From CAYYIS01 sp964470965 (GTDB taxonomy: Bacteria; JAAXHH01; JABIQT01), in NCBI GenBank assembly GCA_964470965.1, contig CAYYIS010000004.1, positions 62,001 through 126,000 of the forward strand: a DNA stretch of 64,000 bases, written 5' to 3'. Below are positions 60,958 to 64,000 of the stretch, in pieces. The notes under the pieces are model-generated. The model saw nothing but the letters and a program-made list of their open reading frames with translations. It made no database searches and was not told the DNA's origin. Each line of letters starts with the position of its first letter. The first letter of the stretch is position 1. A program made the translations under genes and the position numbers.

Positions 60958-61961
60958 AGATTCTCACTATACGATTCAGTTCTTTAGGTGATGTCGTACT
61001 TATTTCACCGGTAACCCGGGCGCTAAGTGAATGTTTTCCCGATGCGGAAACATCCGTAGCCGTGAAGCAAATGTACCAGCCGATTGCCCAGTTGCTGCCC
61101 GGAGTGGATACGGTCATACCATTCCGGTCCGACCAGGGTTTTGCTGCATACATCAAGACTATTCGCCAGAGGGAATTCGATCTGGTCATCGATCTCCACG
61201 CCAACCCGCGCAGCCGCATATTGAGCATATTCAGCGGCGCCGGACAGGTGATAAGATACCGTAAACGGCGCCTTGCCAGGATGGGTATGGTCTACCGTAC
61301 CGAATCCTCGATCACCACCCGTCACACGGTCGACTTGTATTTGGATGCCCTGAAATCCCTTGACATCGAAGGGCACGACCGACTGCCTTCTCTAACGGTC
61401 CACCCGGAAGCACACGCATCTATTTCAGAGCGCCTTCGGGCTGAAGGCGTCCCTTTTGGGCAGCCGATTCTTGGTATTGCACCGGGAGCCTCGTCGGCCG
61501 TAAAACGGTGGCCGGCAGAATACTTTGCCGCCCTGGCCGACCGATGCCAGAGAGAATTTGCCACTCACATTTTATTGATAGGCAGCCGCCATGATCAATC
61601 AACTGCTGCTACCATAGCCAATGCAATGGATACCCCGCCTCTCGATTGGACAGGCACAATCGACCTTTCCCTGCTGCCGTCAGTCTTCTCCCATTGCCAT
61701 ACAGTGGTAAGTAACGATTCCGGCCCCATGCATGTGGCATCCGCAACAGGCACTCCGACCACTGGCCTGTTCGGCCCCACCCATCCAAAACTGGGATTCT
61801 CTCCTATGGGGCCGGAGGATTCAGCACTCACTCTGGATCTGGGCTGTAGTCCGTGTAGCCTGCATGGCAACAGACCATGCTGGAAAAAAACCAACGCTTG
61901 CCTCAACGATCTATCCGTCGATTATGTCTTTCAAGAAATTTCTCGCCATTTTGTATCGTGA
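60954..61961 (+). CDS. Glycosyltransferase family 9 (heptosyltransferase-like), second copy
   Basis: A 335-residue family 9 glycosyltransferase. MKILTIRFSSLGDVVLISPV is the N-terminal signature, LGIAPGASSAVKRWPAEYFA the donor-binding segment, and VVSNDSGPMHVASATGTPTT the acceptor motif. LGCSPCSLHGNRPCWKKTN is the terminal cysteine cluster. It begins within the stop of the previous gene (four-base overlap), so the two are made together and probably add successive core sugars. The pilin gene follows after 24 bases. Confidence 0.88.
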   Translation: MKILTIRFSSLGDVVLISPVTRALSECFPDAETSVAVKQMYQPIAQLLPGVDTVIPFRSDQGFAAYIKTIRQREFDLVIDLHANPRSRILSIFSGAGQVIRYRKRRLARMGMVYRTESSITTRHTVDLYLDALKSLDIEGHDRLPSLTVHPEAHASISERLRAEGVPFGQPILGIAPGASSAVKRWPAEYFAALADRCQREFATHILLIGSRHDQSTAATIANAMDTPPLDWTGTIDLSLLPSVFSHCHTVVSNDSGPMHVASATGTPTTGLFGPTHPKLGFSPMGPEDSALTLDLGCSPCSLHGNRPCWKKTNACLNDLSVDYVFQEISRHFVS

Positions 61962-61985
61962 TTATGAAAAACAGGAGGAGTCTTC

Positions 61986-62438
61986 ATGCAGCACATTCGA
62001 AACGGCCAAGCCGGATTCGTCCGGGTAGAACTTCTGATCGTCGTTATCATCGTTGCTATCCTGGCGGCTTTAGCCATACCGCTGTACCGCGGCGCCACCG
62101 AACGCGCCTACAGATCGGAAGCGGACCCAGTTCTTGGTAAAATAAGAGGCTCGTTCCGCACCGTACAGTCCCAGTCCGCTGCCGGTGACTTCTCAGCGTT
62201 GGCCAGCAACTACACCGCCAGCATGGACCTGAAAGTTATGGAAGTTTCGGAGTTGAACCTGAAACCAGTGGACCTTGAAGGCCGTTATTTCGATGGTGAT
62301 TCCTATCGTATTACGACATTAACAAACACGACCTACGTGGTCAAGGCAATCGGTGACAGCAGCCGTGCCGCGGACAAGTCGGCAGTGGCCGGTCTGATCC
62401 GAACGATCGATCAGGATGGCACACTTAGTTCGGAATAA
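61986..62438 (+). CDS. Type IV pilin-like/pseudopilin protein
   Basis: A 150-residue pilin. After a short leader (MQHIRNGQAG) the prepilin peptidase site G-F is followed by VRVELLIVVIIVAILAALAI, with the fifth-residue glutamate and the hydrophobic helix that packs in the fibre core. AGGAG sits six bases upstream. The globular part (YRGATERAYRSEADPVLGK on) has no cysteines for a disulfide loop. The canonical FTLVE is FVRVE here. No pilus assembly genes are near, so it could be a type II secretion or minor pilin. A hairpin terminator lies 32 bases after it. Confidence 0.85.
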   Translation: MQHIRNGQAGFVRVELLIVVIIVAILAALAIPLYRGATERAYRSEADPVLGKIRGSFRTVQSQSAAGDFSALASNYTASMDLKVMEVSELNLKPVDLEGRYFDGDSYRITTLTNTTYVVKAIGDSSRAADKSAVAGLIRTIDQDGTLSSE

Positions 62439-62470
62439 GCTGACTCGGTTTTGGGCGCGTAGTCTTTCAC

Positions 62471-62504
62471 AAACGGGTATCTTGTATCAACAGGATGCCC
62501 GTTT
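62471..62504 (+). terminator. Terminator between convergent pilin and apt genes
   Basis: AAACGGGTATC (62471-62481) pairs with GATGCCCGTTT (62494-62504) with one G-T wobble and a 12-base loop; the second arm ends in TTTT. It stands between convergent genes and probably serves the pilin gene. Confidence 0.55.
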
Positions 62505-62534
62505 TCTGTATCAAATTACAGGGGGGGGTTTCGA

Positions 62535-63071
62535 TTATTCACCGTCATACTGCAAAATCGAGAATACATCATATTTACCCAGTCGGGATCGCCCGTTCAG
62601 AAAACTGAGTTCGACCAGAAACGCGACGCAAGCGATCTCCCCGCCGAGCTGTTCCACCAGATTACATGCAGCGCTAGCACTGCCACCCGTTGCGAGCAAA
62701 TCGTCGATAATCAAGACCCGATCGCCTTGTGTTATCGCATCGTCATGCACTTCCAGCGCGTCCTTACCGTATTCCAGTTCGTATTCCACGCGCACCGTTG
62801 AATACGGGAGCTTGTTCGGCTTCCTGAGCGGAACCACACCAGCGTCCAGTTGATACGCTAGCAGCGGCGCGAACAGGAACCCCCGGGCCTCTATACCGGC
62901 TACGACATCGATATCCTGGTCGATGAACTCCTCCATGAAGCGATCCCCCATCTTGCGGAACGCTTCGCGATCCCTCAAAAGAGTCGTGATATCCTTGAAC
63001 ACGATACCCGGCTTGGGATAATTCGGAACATCTCTGATGAAACATTTTAATTCTTCCACTGCGGACCTCAA
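62535..63071 (-). CDS. apt: Adenine phosphoribosyltransferase
   Basis: A 178-residue phosphoribosyltransferase that makes AMP from adenine and PRPP in purine salvage, in the cytoplasm. VPNYPKPGIVFKDITTLL is the Apt signature, VVAGIEARGFLFAPLLAYQL the adenine-binding region, and DRVLIIDDLLATGGSASAAC the PRPP loop. LPYSTVRVEYELEYGKDALE is the flexible hood. Length is normal for Apt. It is convergent with the pilin gene; upstream there is only non-coding sequence to the window end. Confidence 0.94.
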   Translation of the reverse strand: MRSAVEELKCFIRDVPNYPKPGIVFKDITTLLRDREAFRKMGDRFMEEFIDQDIDVVAGIEARGFLFAPLLAYQLDAGVVPLRKPNKLPYSTVRVEYELEYGKDALEVHDDAITQGDRVLIIDDLLATGGSASAACNLVEQLGGEIACVAFLVELSFLNGRSRLGKYDVFSILQYDGE

Positions 63072-64000
63072 TTCAATGGAATGTTAATGCCGGATGGAAA
63101 ATTCACCGAATCCCCCTGCGGCCTCTTAACCCAATACCGAAAAATCTGTGACGGCCGCCAAGGGGAAGCAAATCTTCCGGCGGTCTCTTTATAAGCCGGT
63201 AAGGGCCTACCAAAACTACCTCGGCATCGTGGCTCCAATAGTTTCTAAGGAGTCCGTGCAGGGCGATTAGTAACGGCATTCCGTGGGATAAATTCCGGTC
63301 GACGATCCCTTGCACCCTCCCTGTTCCGACCGGCTGTCTCGTGACCTCCGAATTTATAGTCGTTCCTATGCGTGTCCCTGCCTCAAATCGCCGGTAGACA
63401 AGCCGTTACGGCAGAAATTCAATGCGACACAGTATAAGAATCCCGCTCTGAGGAATCAAGGAAATAAAATGCGTACAGGGTAGGTATTGCTCGAAATCAC
63501 CCTCTCACAATTCGACGGTGATCATCAGGGGACGGCGCTCTGTCGTTTCGCACCATAACAACCACTGGCAGTCCGGTGTAACGTTGCATCCGGAAAATCG
63601 GAACAGAACTGTCCATACCCCGGCGCTCTTCGAGGTCCTGTTCCACCTCACCCGCCCAGTTTCCCGATGTCGACGGAATCTGAACCGTCATCGTTTGAAT
63701 TACTACCAAGCAAACTTACTCATCTACCCGCGACACCGCATTTGGCGTGGAGCCTCTGTCGTCAGAATGCTGACAATTAACTTCTCCGGTCAGAATAACG
63801 GCCCAAGTAAAACTCCGCACGCTCATCCTCATTCTATGCGCCTGATATGACAGCAGCCTCGGGACGCACCAGGCGTACCTAAATCCTGACGGAAAAATCA
63901 ACCTCGACTTCAGTTCGTGATCCGTCACCTGTAAACAGATATCCGCATGGCCGCCTATTCCAAACCGGCTGACGATATTTTATGGGCCAGGATTTTTCCG
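63072..64000. other. Non-coding window end
   Basis: About 930 bases without a supported gene. Short minus-strand frames at 63103-63315 and 63497-63709 have no ribosome site and no recognisable domain; the second reads VQIPSTSGNWAGEVEQDLE, protein-like but unassigned. No rRNA, tRNA or insertion sequence end was seen. Confidence 0.4.

Noticed and set aside
1..64000. CRISPR arrays, insertion sequences, prophage or integron parts
   Set aside because: No repeated spacer arrays, transposase motifs, phage structural genes or integrase were seen.

Overview
The window looks like a chromosomal contig from an uncultured Gram-negative bacterium. A PorV/PorQ-type outer-membrane barrel (57538-58497), two family 9 (heptosyltransferase-like) glycosyltransferases, a type IV pilin-like protein and several twin-arginine (Tat) signal peptides point to a diderm. 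The large paralogue sets (seven PhyH dioxygenases, enolase-superfamily dehydratases, UxuA-like TIM barrels, PLP enzymes) resemble Latescibacterota, Poribacteria or Planctomycetes-like metagenome genomes. That placement is an inference from gene content; no rRNA, tRNA, CRISPR array or insertion sequence was seen.

Left and centre (1 to about 43 kb) is accessory catabolic territory. A tight minus-strand operon (6705 down to 987) runs PhyH dioxygenase, UxuA-like protein, class I aldolase-like protein, Tat-exported class V aminotransferase, cupin and enolase-superfamily dehydratase. It is followed by a Tat-exported HisC-like aminotransferase, an amidohydrolase, an AldO-type alditol oxidase, a medium-chain dehydrogenase and two adjacent PhyH proteins. 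A third PhyH sits with a small unknown protein and an NHL beta-propeller. A plus-strand cluster (17234-22027) holds a LarA-like nickel-pincer racemase homologue, an M20D amidohydrolase, an unusual PhyH and an unknown protein. Next come an overlapping GH127/ankyrin pair, an L-rhamnonate-dehydratase-like enzyme next to a decayed relative, an orphan duplicated ABC ATPase, an isopenicillin-N-synthase-type oxygenase, an M19 dipeptidase homologue missing metal ligands, a DapA-family lyase, a second UxuA-like enzyme, another PhyH, a glycosylasparaginase, a threonine aldolase, an epimerase, a rhodanese, a second unusual PhyH, a SpoU methyltransferase and a glycosidase-like propeller.

Right (about 43 to 63 kb) is mostly housekeeping. 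A probable six-gene minus-strand operon runs MurD, a YprB-like exonuclease, 3-hydroxyacyl-CoA dehydrogenase, thiolase, dienelactone hydrolase and an M24 peptidase. Beyond it are a DUF2064 glycosyltransferase, an MtnK-like kinase, a UPF0182 membrane protein, Ogt, a P-II-like regulator paired with a DUF1538 membrane protein, PorV, RlmN, two GT9 enzymes, a pilin and Apt. The last 930 bases hold no gene I can support.

Taken together, the accessory half reads as machinery for oxidising and dehydrating sugar acids, alditols and small organic acids, with repeated recruitment of non-heme iron oxygenases. The most unusual signals are two related PhyH proteins whose iron-binding HxD motif is HGN or HGG (the latter is the halogenase-type motif), the M19 homologue with a dismantled metal site, and the P-II/DUF1538 pair.
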